In this document: one piece after another, positions 36,511 through 47,100 of the stretch
Layout of the letters: every line of letters starts with the position of its first letter
Numbering within the stretch: position 1 is the first letter of the stretch
Assembly: GCA_030425505.1 (NCBI GenBank)
Contig: JAUIAB010000010.1
Span: forward strand, 42,794 to 106,793
Length of the DNA: 64,000 bases
Direction of reading: 5' to 3'
Origin: Bacteroidia bacterium
Lineage (GTDB): Bacteria > Bacteroidota > Bacteroidia > Cytophagales > Flammeovirgaceae
Position numbers and translations under genes: made by a program
Notes under the pieces: generated by a model
Database searches by the model: none
Told to the model about the DNA's origin: nothing
The model's input: only the letters and a program-made list of their open reading frames with translations

Positions 36511-36595
36511 ATACAATTTTATATTTTAAAAACAAAGCCTACTCAATATGAGCAGGCTTATCAAACAATGATTTTTAATGGATACCTATTCTTTA

Positions 36596-37684
36596 TCAAT
36601 AGATATCTATATCTACATCAGGGTACTTTTTCTGATACGCCTCTTTTTCTTCGTCGCTTACCTTTGAGTCCCTACAATATAAAACTGTTATTGCACCAGA
36701 GTCCTCTAAAGGTTTTAAGGTATTAACTTTAGTATCTGTAAATATAACTATACTCAGTTTTTCCAAAGTACTTAAAGGATCTAGTGAGTTAACTTCAGTT
36801 TGTGAAAACGTTAACTCTTCTAAGTTTTTTGTTTTTTGTAGCGATGCTAAATCAGTTATTTTAGTATTAGATATATATAAGGTTTTTAATGATTTTAATC
36901 TTTTCAAATAGGATAAATTAGATATGTTGTTATTATTTATGTCTAAGTATTCTAGTTTTTTCAGCCTTTTTATAGGTCTTAAATCAATAACTTTTGTTTT
37001 TCGAAATTGAAGGTCTTTAAGCTTTCTCAACCTTTTGATGGGTTTTAGATCATCGATTTTTGTGTCAGAAAACCGAAGCTCCTCTAAGTCTTTTAAATCC
37101 TTAACTGGCTCAAGAGAAGTTATTTTTGTGTTATCAATTGACAAGGATTTAAGATTAGTTAAATTAGATAGCGCACTAAAATCTTTAATATCTGCTTCAA
37201 ACAAATCTAATCTTTCTAGCTGAGTTAAGCTTTTTAGCTCATCCAGGCTTTTAAAGATCATCCCTGAACAAAAAAGCTCTTTAAGGTTTGCATGGGAACT
37301 TAAAGGCTTCAGAGTAGTAACTTTAGTATAAGCCAGGTTTAATGCTTCTAAGTTTTTTAGGTTCGATAACGGAGTAAGATCTGTTACATCTGAGTAAGAA
37401 CAGTCAACTGATTTTAAGTTAACTAGTTTAGAAATTGGTTCAAGAGACTCAATGTATCTGGAGTCGCCAAATATGTCAAAACCTGTACATTCAATGCTTT
37501 CAATTTTATATATATTATCAAGAGCTGTAGCATCAATAGGATCTTCCACTCCTGATGCATCTTTAAAGCAAGATTTCCATTCGTCAGAAAGTCCATTCCA
37601 CCAATCAATAGTGAGTGGATTTTGCCCAAATGAAGTACTAATAGAAATAACTAACCCAATGAATATGGTATTAAAAAATTTCAT
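36596..37684 (-). CDS. Secreted leucine-rich-repeat protein, internalin-like
   Basis: 362 aa. Signal peptide at 1-20, then a short cap (WWNGLSDEWKSCFKDASG). Twelve 22-residue repeats of the SDS22/internalin kind cover about 90-350, for example LKPLSSxANLKELFCSG and LEPVKDLKDLEELRFSD. No sortase, lipobox or T9SS signal follows, so it ends in the periplasm or is released by another route. Such LRR domains bind proteins; partner unknown. Confidence 0.85.
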   Translation of the reverse strand: MKFFNTIFIGLVISISTSFGQNPLTIDWWNGLSDEWKSCFKDASGVEDPIDATALDNIYKIESIECTGFDIFGDSRYIESLEPISKLVNLKSVDCSYSDVTDLTPLSNLKNLEALNLAYTKVTTLKPLSSHANLKELFCSGMIFKSLDELKSLTQLERLDLFEADIKDFSALSNLTNLKSLSIDNTKITSLEPVKDLKDLEELRFSDTKIDDLKPIKRLRKLKDLQFRKTKVIDLRPIKRLKKLEYLDINNNNISNLSYLKRLKSLKTLYISNTKITDLASLQKTKNLEELTFSQTEVNSLDPLSTLEKLSIVIFTDTKVNTLKPLEDSGAITVLYCRDSKVSDEEKEAYQKKYPDVDIDIY

Positions 37685-37722
37685 GTTATGAATTATTATT
37701 TTTCCTTAAATAACAAAATGCA

Positions 37723-37757
37723 TACCATAAAAAACATAACACATATTTTTTATGGTA
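37723..37757 (-). terminator. Inverted repeat, probable terminator after pcm
   Basis: Perfect 12-bp stem TACCATAAAAAA (37723-37734) and TTTTTTATGGTA (37746-37757) with an 11-nt loop, in the 105-bp gap between pcm and the LRR gene. The T run is inside the stem, so it could act as a terminator or as an operator for the LRR gene. Confidence 0.5.
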
Positions 37758-37789
37758 ATCAGTAAATTTAGTATAAAAAGCTGAGTTTT

Positions 37790-38449
37790 CTAATTTTTCC
37801 AGCCGTTATCTCCTTTTAAATCAACAAACTGAAATTTGCCCATACTTTTTTTTGTTATCTTCCCACCTTCCTGTTTATCTATTACAACCATTTCCTGATA
37901 AGACTGGTTTCCGACTGGTATAACTAACCTACCCATAGGTGATAGTTGCTCAATTAATGCTTTTGGAACAAACGGAGCTCCTGCAGTCACTAAAATTTTG
38001 TTAAATGGTGCTTGCGTTTTCATTCCTTTTGAGCCATCTCCTAAAAAAACTTTTGTTGGATATTTGAGTTTTTTAAGCAAATTCAAAGTTTTAGAGAAAA
38101 GCTTAGCATTGTACTCCATAGAGTATACATTTGCTTCCATTTCAACCAACACACAGTATTGATATCCTGAACCAGTTCCTATCTCTAGTATTTTTTCTCC
38201 TTTTTTGATATCTAATAGTTGCGTCTGATATGCTACCGTATACGGCTGGGATATTGTTTGTCCTTCTCCTATTGGAAAAGCTTTATCTTCATAGGCGTGA
38301 TTTAAAAAAGCACTATCCATAAATAAATGCCTTGGTATTTTGCCAATAACATTACAAACTTTTTGATCTGTAATGCCTTTTTTTTCCAAAATTTCGACTA
38401 AGTTTTTTCTTAGTCCCTTATGCTTGTAGTTATCTTCCAATGCAATCAA
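37790..38449 (-). CDS. pcm: Protein-L-isoaspartate O-methyltransferase
   Basis: 219 aa. It methylates isoaspartyl residues with S-adenosylmethionine, starting repair of aged proteins. SAM motif LEIGTGSGYQYCVL is at about 90-103, and FPIGEGQTISQPYTVA is the family's hallmark loop. The start is TTG at 38449; the upstream frame closes within three codons and the first ATG lies inside the fold. A TTG three codons later is also possible. Confidence 0.94.
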   Translation of the reverse strand: MIALEDNYKHKGLRKNLVEILEKKGITDQKVCNVIGKIPRHLFMDSAFLNHAYEDKAFPIGEGQTISQPYTVAYQTQLLDIKKGEKILEIGTGSGYQYCVLVEMEANVYSMEYNAKLFSKTLNLLKKLKYPTKVFLGDGSKGMKTQAPFNKILVTAGAPFVPKALIEQLSPMGRLVIPVGNQSYQEMVVIDKQEGGKITKKSMGKFQFVDLKGDNGWKN

Positions 38450-38553
38450 AATAACCTATTGTACAAACTTAGCTCAAAAAAACAGCACTTAGTTTATAGG
38501 ATTAGAGTAACCTGTTTTTTAATTTTAGAATCTTAAAACAAAATTATAGATTA

Positions 38554-41409
38554 ATGAAGATGTCAAAATTAAGTTTAAAAAGAATATTATTTATATTCAT
38601 TTTACCTCTCACATTACTTTTTTCTTGCTATAACAAAAATGGAACGGACAAGGTAGATCTTAAAATAGACTACGAAAAGTACCAGCTTTCCAACGGTTTG
38701 GATGTGGTTTTGCACCAAGATGCCTCTGACCCTGTTGTTGCAATTGCAATCTTATTTCATGTAGGCTCTAATAGAGAAAAACCAGGAAGAACAGGTTTTG
38801 CTCACTTTTTTGAGCATATGCTTTTTCAAAAGTCAGAAAATGTTCCTCCAGGGTTCTTTTTTAAGAGAATAAATGAACTTGGTGGTACATTTAATGGAGG
38901 CACATGGCAAGATGGAACTATTTATTACGAAGTTGTTCCAAAGGATGCTCTAGAAAAAATGCTATGGATGGAATCGGATCGTATGGGTTTTTTAATTAAT
39001 GCTGTTACAAAAGCAAGTCTAGAAAATGAGAAACCTGTAGTAAAAAATGAAAAAAGGCAAAGAAATGATAACCAGCCGTATGGACATACTAATTATGTTA
39101 TTAGTAAAGCGCTTTACCCTGAAAATCACCCATATAACTGGCAGGTAATTGGCAGTTTGGAGGATCTACAAAATGCTACTATTGAAGACGTAAAAGAGTT
39201 TTATAACAAGTGGTATGGACCAGATAATGCTACTATAGTAATTGCAGGGGACTTTGATAAAGAGGAAACTAAGGCTATGGTAGAGAAGTACTTTGCTGAA
39301 ATTCCATCCAAAGGAGAAGTAAAAAAGATATCTCCAAGACCGGCTAAGTTGAATGAAATAAAGAAATTATACCACGAAGATAATTTTGCTACTCTGCCAG
39401 AGCTAAGAATGGTTTATCCAACAGTTGAAAACTTTCATGAAGATGCTTATGCTTTAGATATTCTTGCAGACCTACTTTACAATGGAAAAAGAGCCCCTTT
39501 TTACAAAGTACTTGTTGAAGAAAAGAAGTTAGCACCTCAGCCAACAGCTAATCATAGCACTAGTGAGTTAGCTGGAACTTTTACTGTTCGGGTTAGAGGT
39601 TATGAGAATACTGATCTGGATGAAGTGGAAAAAGGAATAAATGAATCTTTTAGCCGATTTGAGAATAAAGGGTTTACAGATAAAGACTTGAATAGAGTTA
39701 AGAATAGCCTTGAAACAGATTTTTACAATAATATCTCAAGTTTATTTGGAAAAGCATGGCAACTAGCTTCTTATAATGAATACGCAGGTTCTCCGAATTA
39801 TATATCAGAAGATATAAAGAAAACATTGGCAGTTACGAGAGAAGATGTCATGAGAGTATACAATAAGTATATTAAAGACAAACCTTTTGTTTTAACCAGC
39901 TTTGTGCCAAAAGATAAGAAAGAGCTTATGGTGGATGGATCGGAAAAAGCTGATGTTGTAGAAGAGGAAATAACTGAAAATACACAAAAAGCATATGTAG
40001 AGAACGAAAAAGACGTTAACCTTAAGAAAACCCCAAGTAAAATTGATAGAAGTAAAGAGCCCGAGCTTGGAGAGACTCCAAAACTTAATCCTCCATCTAT
40101 TTGGACAGCTAAAACATCAAATGGAATTGATGTTTATGGAATTAAATATAGTGAGCTGCCACTTGTTGAGTTTAGCTTACAATTATTAGGAGGTCACTTG
40201 TTAGATAATCCAGAAAAAGTTGGAGTAGCTAATCTCATGACTGATATCATGATGGAAGGAACTGCTAATAAGACTCCTGAAGAATTAGAGGATGCTATTG
40301 GTCAGCTTGGTGCAACTATTAGGATGTCTACTTCTAATGAATATATTACACTGGAAGCAAATTGTTTAGCAAGAAACTATGATGAGGTTTTAGCACTTGC
40401 TGAAGAAATCCTTTTACAGCCAAGATGGGATGCGAAAGAGTTTGAACGAATAAAGCAAAGTACTATTGCACAAATACAACAAAGAGAAGCTAATCCTAAT
40501 GTTATTGCCGCTAGTGTTTTTAATAAATTAATATATGGTGATGATCATATCTTTTCTAAGCCTATTATGGGAAGTGTAGAATCTGTCACAAGTATTACGC
40601 TTGAGGATTTGAAAAGCTTTTATGAAAATTATTTCTCTCCTTCAGTTGCCAGTTTTCATATTGTAGGGGATATAGAAAAAGAAAAAGCTATGAATTCTAT
40701 TAAAGGTTTTGAAGAAAAATGGAAAGGTCAAAGCTTTGATATACCAATTTTCGCTGTTAGTTCTCCAGAAAATACCCCAGCTTTATACTTTGTGGATGTT
40801 CCTGGAGCTAAACAGTCTACTATAAGGATTGGTAGAATAGCACCTTCGAGAAATAGTAAAGATTATTTTGCAGCTACTGTAGCCAATAATCGGCTGGGTG
40901 AAGGAAGTTCAGGAAAGTTATTTCAGGTACTAAGAGAAGAAAAAGGCTACACTTACGGAGCTTACTCTTATTTAGTTGGTAGAAGAAACACTGGTGCTTT
41001 TGTAGCAACCTCTGGAGTAAGATCCAATGTTACACTGGAGTCTGTTGAAACATTTAAGGAATTATTAGAAAACTACGGGAAAGAGTATACAGATGAAGAT
41101 TTAAATATTACAAGAAACTCTATCGTCAAAAGTAATACAAGAAGGTTTGAAACTATTGGAAGCTTGATAGGTATGCTGGAAACAATTAGTACTTATCAAT
41201 TACCTCTTGATTATATCAAAAAAGAGGAAAATGAAGTAATGAACATGAATCTATCACAAGTAAAGAGCTTGATTGATAAATATATAGATCCAAATAACAT
41301 GATTTATGTTGTTGTTGGAGATGCTAAAACTCAACTAGAAAAGCTTGAAAAAGCTGGATTTAAACCTGTTTTGGTGGATAAACAAGGAAATGCTACTGAA
41401 GCAATTTAA
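38554..41409 (+). CDS. M16 zinc metalloprotease, two-domain lipoprotein
   Basis: 951 aa in two M16 halves. The hydrophobic start ends LLFSC (lipobox), so it should be anchored in the envelope. The first half has the inverted zinc motif H84-FFE-H88 with the third ligand in the downstream Glu cluster (ENEKPVVKNEKRQ). The second half (from about 520) lacks HxxEH but keeps the REEKGYTYGAYS loop with the R/Y substrate pair, as in the inactive half of pitrilysin-type proteases. It likely degrades peptides in the periplasm. Confidence 0.93.
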   Translation: MKMSKLSLKRILFIFILPLTLLFSCYNKNGTDKVDLKIDYEKYQLSNGLDVVLHQDASDPVVAIAILFHVGSNREKPGRTGFAHFFEHMLFQKSENVPPGFFFKRINELGGTFNGGTWQDGTIYYEVVPKDALEKMLWMESDRMGFLINAVTKASLENEKPVVKNEKRQRNDNQPYGHTNYVISKALYPENHPYNWQVIGSLEDLQNATIEDVKEFYNKWYGPDNATIVIAGDFDKEETKAMVEKYFAEIPSKGEVKKISPRPAKLNEIKKLYHEDNFATLPELRMVYPTVENFHEDAYALDILADLLYNGKRAPFYKVLVEEKKLAPQPTANHSTSELAGTFTVRVRGYENTDLDEVEKGINESFSRFENKGFTDKDLNRVKNSLETDFYNNISSLFGKAWQLASYNEYAGSPNYISEDIKKTLAVTREDVMRVYNKYIKDKPFVLTSFVPKDKKELMVDGSEKADVVEEEITENTQKAYVENEKDVNLKKTPSKIDRSKEPELGETPKLNPPSIWTAKTSNGIDVYGIKYSELPLVEFSLQLLGGHLLDNPEKVGVANLMTDIMMEGTANKTPEELEDAIGQLGATIRMSTSNEYITLEANCLARNYDEVLALAEEILLQPRWDAKEFERIKQSTIAQIQQREANPNVIAASVFNKLIYGDDHIFSKPIMGSVESVTSITLEDLKSFYENYFSPSVASFHIVGDIEKEKAMNSIKGFEEKWKGQSFDIPIFAVSSPENTPALYFVDVPGAKQSTIRIGRIAPSRNSKDYFAATVANNRLGEGSSGKLFQVLREEKGYTYGAYSYLVGRRNTGAFVATSGVRSNVTLESVETFKELLENYGKEYTDEDLNITRNSIVKSNTRRFETIGSLIGMLETISTYQLPLDYIKKEENEVMNMNLSQVKSLIDKYIDPNNMIYVVVGDAKTQLEKLEKAGFKPVLVDKQGNATEAI

Positions 41410-41447
41410 GCTCTTTCATTGCTTTTTTTAACTTTATGTTACGTGTG

Positions 41448-41484
41448 AAACAAAATAGAGATATTTGATATCTCTATTTTGTTT
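41448..41484 (+). terminator. Long-stem terminator after the M16 protease gene
   Basis: A perfect 16-bp stem (AAACAAAATAGAGATA and its complement) with a 5-nt loop TTTGA, 38 bp after the stop codon. The A/T-rich outer pairs supply the U tract. Confidence 0.75.
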
Positions 41485-41591
41485 TAAAATTTATAATATT
41501 GTTTGGCATTAACATTATTGGAAATAAAAAAGAGTGTTTATTATAACACCCTTGTTTGATAACAAAATATTAATTTCATAGCTTAAATGTA

Positions 41592-41632
41592 AACAGGACT
41601 CCCTTTCTAAGGGGGTCTTGTTTTTTTTTTTT
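41592..41632 (+). terminator. Strong rho-independent terminator
   Basis: AACAGGACTCCC (41592-41603) pairs with GGGGGTCTTGTT (41611-41622) through ten Watson-Crick and two G-U pairs, loop TTTCTAA, followed by an unbroken run of T to 41632. It stands 189 bp past the M16 stop, too far to be that gene's primary terminator. Confidence 0.85.
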
Positions 41633-41742
41633 GCGGATACAATATAAGGAAAATTGTTTTTACATGCAATTTTTCGCTAAAAAAACTTTAGTAAATAGTT
41701 TTTATAAAACACACTATTTTTACTTGAAAAATATAAGTTAAA

Positions 41743-42945
41743 ATGAAAAATGTTTTAATAATTGGTGCTGGTGGAGTTGGAAGTGTTGTTGCGCATAAAT
41801 GTGCTCTTCTTAAAGATATATTTTCAAAAATAGTACTAGCCAGCAGAACAAAAACTAAATGTGATGTAATAGCTGGGTCTGTGAAGCAAAAAACAGGGGT
41901 AGAGATACTAACCAATCAGGTTGATGCAGATAACCCCGCTGAAGTAGTTGCTTTAATAAAAAAGCATAACCCTTTTTTGGTGATTAATGTTGCTCTTCCG
42001 TATCAGGATTTACCCATAATGGATGCCTGCTTAGAAACAAAGACCCATTACTTAGATACTGCTAACTACGAGCCAAAAGATGAAGCTAAGTTTGAGTACA
42101 AATGGCAATGGGCTTACAGAGATAGGTTTGAGAGAGCGGGTATAATGGCACTACTTGGTTGTGGATTTGACCCAGGAGTTACTGGTGTTTTTACAGCTTA
42201 TGCTGATAAGCATCATTTCGATGAGATTCAGTATTTAGATATTGTGGATTGTAATGCTGGGGATCATGGTAAAGCATTTGCAACTAATTTTAATCCAGAA
42301 ATTAATATTAGAGAGATTACTCAAAAAGGTAAATATTGGGAGAATGGTAAGTGGATAGAAGTGGATCCATTATCTATTCATAAGCCAATTGAATATCCAG
42401 AGATTGGTAAGAGAGAATCTTATTTGCTTTTTCATGAAGAGTTAGAGTCTTTAACTAAAAACTTTCCATCTATTAAAAGAGCAAGATTTTGGATGACTTT
42501 TGGTCAAGAATATTTAACTCATTTAAGAGTTTTGCAAAATGTAGGAATGACCAGCATAAAACCTATTGATTTTGGTGGTACAAAGGTTGTTCCCCTTGAG
42601 TTTTTGAAAGCTTTATTACCAGAACCCTCTTCTCTAGGTGAGAATTATAAAGGAAAAACTTCAATAGGATGTCAAATTAAGGGTATTCAAGGAGGAAAAG
42701 AAAAAACCTATTATATCTATAATAACTGTGACCACGCTATGGTTTTTGAAGAAATAGGTGCTCAAGCTGTTGCCTATACTACTGGAGTTCCTGCAATGAT
42801 TGGTGCTAAAATGATGATAGAAAATAAATGGATGAAGTCAGGAGTCTATAATGTGGAAGAGTTTGATCCTGATCCGTTTATGGATGATTTAAATAAGTTT
42901 GGCTTACCTTGGAATGAATTAGTAAATATTGAGTTACCTCATTAG
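41743..42945 (+). CDS. Saccharopine dehydrogenase-family enzyme, probable carboxynorspermidine dehydrogenase
   Basis: 400 aa. The Rossmann start NVLIIGAGGVGSVVAHKCA binds NAD(P)H. The blocks HYLDTANYEP, ALLGCGFDPGVTGVF, DCNAGDHG and YYIYNNCDHA match carboxy(nor)spermidine dehydrogenases, which reductively couple an aldehyde to a diamine in the alternative spermidine pathway. The companion decarboxylase gene is not in the window. The broader saccharopine dehydrogenase label is certain; the substrate is inferred. Confidence 0.88.
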   Translation: MKNVLIIGAGGVGSVVAHKCALLKDIFSKIVLASRTKTKCDVIAGSVKQKTGVEILTNQVDADNPAEVVALIKKHNPFLVINVALPYQDLPIMDACLETKTHYLDTANYEPKDEAKFEYKWQWAYRDRFERAGIMALLGCGFDPGVTGVFTAYADKHHFDEIQYLDIVDCNAGDHGKAFATNFNPEINIREITQKGKYWENGKWIEVDPLSIHKPIEYPEIGKRESYLLFHEELESLTKNFPSIKRARFWMTFGQEYLTHLRVLQNVGMTSIKPIDFGGTKVVPLEFLKALLPEPSSLGENYKGKTSIGCQIKGIQGGKEKTYYIYNNCDHAMVFEEIGAQAVAYTTGVPAMIGAKMMIENKWMKSGVYNVEEFDPDPFMDDLNKFGLPWNELVNIELPH

Positions 42946-42953
42946 TAAGATAT

Positions 42954-42991
42954 GCTTTAAGGCGATTCAATAGAGTGGATTGCCTTAAAGC
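42954..42991 (+). terminator. Terminator after the carboxynorspermidine dehydrogenase-like gene
   Basis: GCTTTAAGGCGATTC and GGATTGCCTTAAAGC form a 15-bp stem (two G-U pairs) with an 8-nt loop, starting 9 bp after the stop. The trailing T tract is short (TTTCC). Confidence 0.7.
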
Positions 42992-43142
42992 TTTCCGTAC
43001 CTTTTGAGATGCTTCTTTTCTTTTATAAATACTTTCAATATACATATCTTTAATTTCTGGAAAAAGATGAGTGTTTCCAAGTTAAAAGCAAGCTTTAAGA
43101 GTTTCTACTTTTCTTTGCACGAACACATAAAGTTTTTTAGAA

Positions 43143-44156
43143 ATGGATATAGCAATTCTGGGTATTGAATCTTCATGCGATGATACATCTGCTGCTGTTG
43201 TGCTAAATGGAAAAGTAATTAGTAATGTAACTGCTACTCAAGAAATACATGAAGAGTACGGAGGTGTAATTCCTGAATTGGCTTCTAGAGCACATCAAAA
43301 AAATATAATTCCTGTAATTGAAAAGGCTTTAAAAGAGGCTTCAATAAAGAAAAAAGATATCTCTGCAATAGGTTTTACGCAGGGACCAGGGTTAATGGGA
43401 TCATTGCTAGTTGGTGGATCTTTTGCTAAAGCCTGGGCAATGGCTAAAAATATTCCTCTAATAGGAGTTGATCATATGAAGGCGCATGTTCTTGCCAACC
43501 TGATTGATAAACCTAAGCCAAGCTTTCCTTTTTTATGCCTTACGGTAAGCGGAGGTCATACTCAATTAGTTGTAGTAAATGACTATGATGATATGAGAGT
43601 AATTGGCCAAACCAGAGATGATGCTGTAGGGGAAGCTTTTGATAAAGCAGCAAAGATGCTAGGTTTACCTTACCCCGGGGGGCCTCTCATTGACCAGCAT
43701 GCAAAGTCAGGAAACCCTCATGCTTTTGAGTTTCCTATAGTAAAACTGCCTGACTTAGACTTTTCATTTAGTGGAGTTAAAACTTCTTTACTCTACTTTT
43801 TGAGAGAAAACACAGAAAAAAATAAAGAGTTTATTGCCCAAAATTTGAATGATATTTGTGCCAGTTTTCAACACACTTTGGTGCAAACCTTACTACATCA
43901 ACTAAAAAGAGCTGTCAAGAAAGCAGAAATTAAATCTATCTGTTTAGCTGGAGGAGTTTCTGCTAATTCCTATTTGCGATCTACTTTACTTTCTGAGGCT
44001 GAAAAAAATAAATGGGAGGTGTTTTTACCTGACTTTCAGTATTGTACAGACAATGCTGGAATGATAGCTTTTACAGCATATCATCGCTTTTTAAAAAAGA
44101 ATTTTACTTCTTTATATGTTCACTCAGATCCTAGGTTAGAAAGCTTTAGTATTTAG
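43143..44156 (+). CDS. tsaD: tRNA N6-threonylcarbamoyladenosine synthase catalytic subunit
   Basis: 337 aa, the normal length. TsaD transfers the threonylcarbamoyl group to A37 of ANN-decoding tRNAs with TsaB and TsaE. ASKHA signatures are GIESSCDDTSAAVV at the N-terminus, the metal-binding HMKAHVLA, SGGHTQLVVV, GEAFDKAAKMLGLPYPGGP and LAGGVSANSYLR. It stands alone, convergent with the large exported gene 12 bp away. Confidence 0.97.
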   Translation: MDIAILGIESSCDDTSAAVVLNGKVISNVTATQEIHEEYGGVIPELASRAHQKNIIPVIEKALKEASIKKKDISAIGFTQGPGLMGSLLVGGSFAKAWAMAKNIPLIGVDHMKAHVLANLIDKPKPSFPFLCLTVSGGHTQLVVVNDYDDMRVIGQTRDDAVGEAFDKAAKMLGLPYPGGPLIDQHAKSGNPHAFEFPIVKLPDLDFSFSGVKTSLLYFLRENTEKNKEFIAQNLNDICASFQHTLVQTLLHQLKRAVKKAEIKSICLAGGVSANSYLRSTLLSEAEKNKWEVFLPDFQYCTDNAGMIAFTAYHRFLKKNFTSLYVHSDPRLESFSI

Positions 44157-44168
44157 ATATGTATTCAT

Positions 44169-47100
44169 TTAGAAGCCATCATCAAAACCATCCTCATCTC
44201 CTTCTTCTTTATTATCTTTTTCTTCATCGTCACTTTTATCTTTGTCCTCTATAATTTCATCTTCAAGTAAAGTCTCGTCATTGTCTTTCTCCTCTTCCTT
44301 CTTCTCCCCTTTATCATCATATAAATCTTCTTCAATAATGGAGTCATCTAAGCCTCCACCGTCTACAGGGTACTCTGACTCTAATGGTGTAAAATTTAGT
44401 TCAAACTCTGGTAACTCTGTGTAGTACTTAAGGCGATACCTATTGACAAAAGCCACAACTTCAGTGCCATCAGTAGGCTTTAAATCTCCTTTCCCTTTTC
44501 CCAAACTGGCATTAAAGTCTGGGTTACTTGTCAGGCAGCCAATATAGTTTTTTTGAAAAGAGAAAAAGACCCAGTTGTCATCATCTTCAAATAAGAAGAT
44601 TTTAGCCTCGTAATTATTTTCTGACTTTGGGATTTCTATGTGGGCGTTGATCTTAACATCCCCTTCGTTACCAAACACTGAAGTTAAATGTACTTTTCCT
44701 TCAGAATAAAATGCTACCGCTTCGTCTGACCACAAAAGTTTTGTTTCAGAAAGCAAGATTCCGTTTTTAAAAACCTCGTAAGCAGGTATTGCCAAGTTTA
44801 AAACTTTAAGAGCATCTTTATCCGAGAGTAATTGTATGACGCTTTTTTTCAATACTTCATTACTGGAAGGCAAATCTGTACCAATAACTTCTTCGCTAGC
44901 TAACGTAAACAAAAGCTCATTCATCAACTTTTTATCTGAGGAAAAATCTAATAATAGAATGGTACTGTCTATACCAAACCTAAAGTTGGAGTAATCTGCT
45001 TTTCCTACTACTCTCAAGTTTACTGGATCTCCTTCCTTATTGGATATCAAGTTGTATTCTCCAAAAGCTGTTGTAGCATTAGTTTCAGGGTAATAATGAA
45101 GTTGATTTCCTTTATAATAAATATCTGCTAAAACTTTTTTAGGCTTTATAGAGTATTTTTTTTCGATATTATCGTATGACAAATATCCATTTGCTTCCAT
45201 CAAAGGAGTGCTGGTTTTGATTTCAACTTTATGAGACATAAATAGAGAGAAAATACTTTTTGTAGGGTCGTTTAAGTAAATTCCAGTATGCAAGTTCAAG
45301 TTATCCTCATAGGATCTTAATTGTTGGTTTATTTCAATGGATTTTATTGAGTCTTCACCTGACTTATTAAACTCAAACCAAAAACTATTATTCAGAGTCT
45401 CCCTTAGCCTGGCCTTACCTCTAAAGTGCATATTTTTATCTTTTCCGACCAGCTTAGTGTTTCCCGAAAACTCAAGCCCATTATCAATAGCTAAAGGGTT
45501 TTCTTCTTCTATAACACTATAAGCTCTAGATTCAAATACGTTCAATAAAGGGTTTTCTTTATTTTCTTCCAGTGTAAGAATTTTGAACTTCTCTATTTCT
45601 ATTTTGGTAGTCTCTAAAATATCATTGACATAATTATAATATCCATTTCCCTCAAAGTATTGTCCTGAATGAATAGTAATATTAGCATCTACTATTTTAT
45701 GAAACTTAGTAATAGCATTAAGTTCCACTGAGGCATTTTCCAAAGGATCAATTTCTCCGCCTTCTTTAATAGTTAGTTTACCTTCGTATGGAAGAATATT
45801 TACATTAGCAACTCTAACAAATGGAACTTCTTTAACCCTAAGAATAAGCTGATCTAAATCATAATTAGCCCTTTTTCCCAAGAAAGCAATTTGCGGCTTG
45901 TCATCATATGTTGATTGGAAAAAACCCAACTTTTCTTCTGCAAACATGCTAAGTTCTTTCTTATCGACATCCCAGTCTATCTGATTCATATTTGTAATGA
46001 ACTTGGAATAAGGAAATAAAAAACTATTTCTTTTAGCAGTTTCATTTCTTATAACCCCTTGTTTATTAGTAAGGTCATACTTTACTGAAACACCTTTACC
46101 CAAAACTGCTGGTATATTGGGGTTATCAGATTTTATTTTAAACTCAGCGTTATCACTGTAATAGTTATCATAATTAAAATCAAAGTGAGGTGATTTTATG
46201 CTTGATAGTGTTGTTTCCATTTCTCCAGCTCCACTAATTCCACTTGTTTTTAAAGAAAGAAGACCAGAAAAGCTTAAGTTTTCATTGTAAATCAAAAATG
46301 GATTACTCTCACTATTTTTTAACTGTATTTCATCATTTTCCACAACCCATTTGAAAGAATACCCCTCGGCTATTTGCACATTAGGGTAGGCCACTTCATT
46401 AATGATTCCAGATTTTATTTCTCCTTTTTTACCAATACCTACTACGGAGTCGGGGTAATAAATAAAGTCTTTAGAAAGAAAATTACCAGTTAGAAAAGAT
46501 ATGCTTCCGTCACCTCTAAGCCCTTTATTACTTAAGCTGAGTTTGCCTTTAAAGTTTCCTTTGTTTTTATAAACTGGATAGCCTTCATTTGGAGTTTCTC
46601 TATCAAACCCAAAAGAGTTATCGTCTTGTACCACAATGTTTTCTTCAAACTCTGGAAAAATCCCTCCAGAACGAAAAATTCCTTTAAAGTTAATAGCACC
46701 TGTAATATCACTGTTAATACTATCTGCTACAAAGGGAGGAATATCGAAAGATATAGTCTCATCGTAAGCCCCACCAAGAATATTAGACTTATTAAATTTA
46801 ATAGAGCCTCCTTCGTTGTTTATAAGGATTGGGTACTTAGGGTCTTCTTCAAGACCAGACTTATTACTTCCTTTAGATAACATTAAAATCCCCGAAGTAT
46901 TCACGATATTATTAGATACTTCAACTAACTCACCGTTTCTAGTACTATCAGGAACAAGAAAAGACATAGAGTCAATTTCTGGCATACTTACCTTGAAGCT
47001 ATCGTAATCAAAAAGGAAGTTTTTCCCTCTAAACACATACTTCCCAGCTATCATTGTGCCCCCAAACTCCATATTTCTGTTTTTACCAATCAATACTTCT

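Larger units (their letters stand above)
41410..41742. other. Intergenic region with three hairpins
   Basis: 333 bp with no plausible gene. It holds a 16-bp stem at 41448-41484, a weaker 5-bp GTGTT/AACAC hairpin with flanking pairs at about 41530-41553, and a strong poly-T terminator at 41592-41632. The segment between the first and last could in principle be a short RNA ending at the last terminator, but I see no exact TAnnTTTG box; ATTGTTTG near 41509 is one base off. Confidence 0.5.

Noticed and set aside
41621..41632. Run of T as an assembly or slippage artefact
   Set aside because: It directly follows a stable G/C stem, exactly as expected of an intrinsic terminator.
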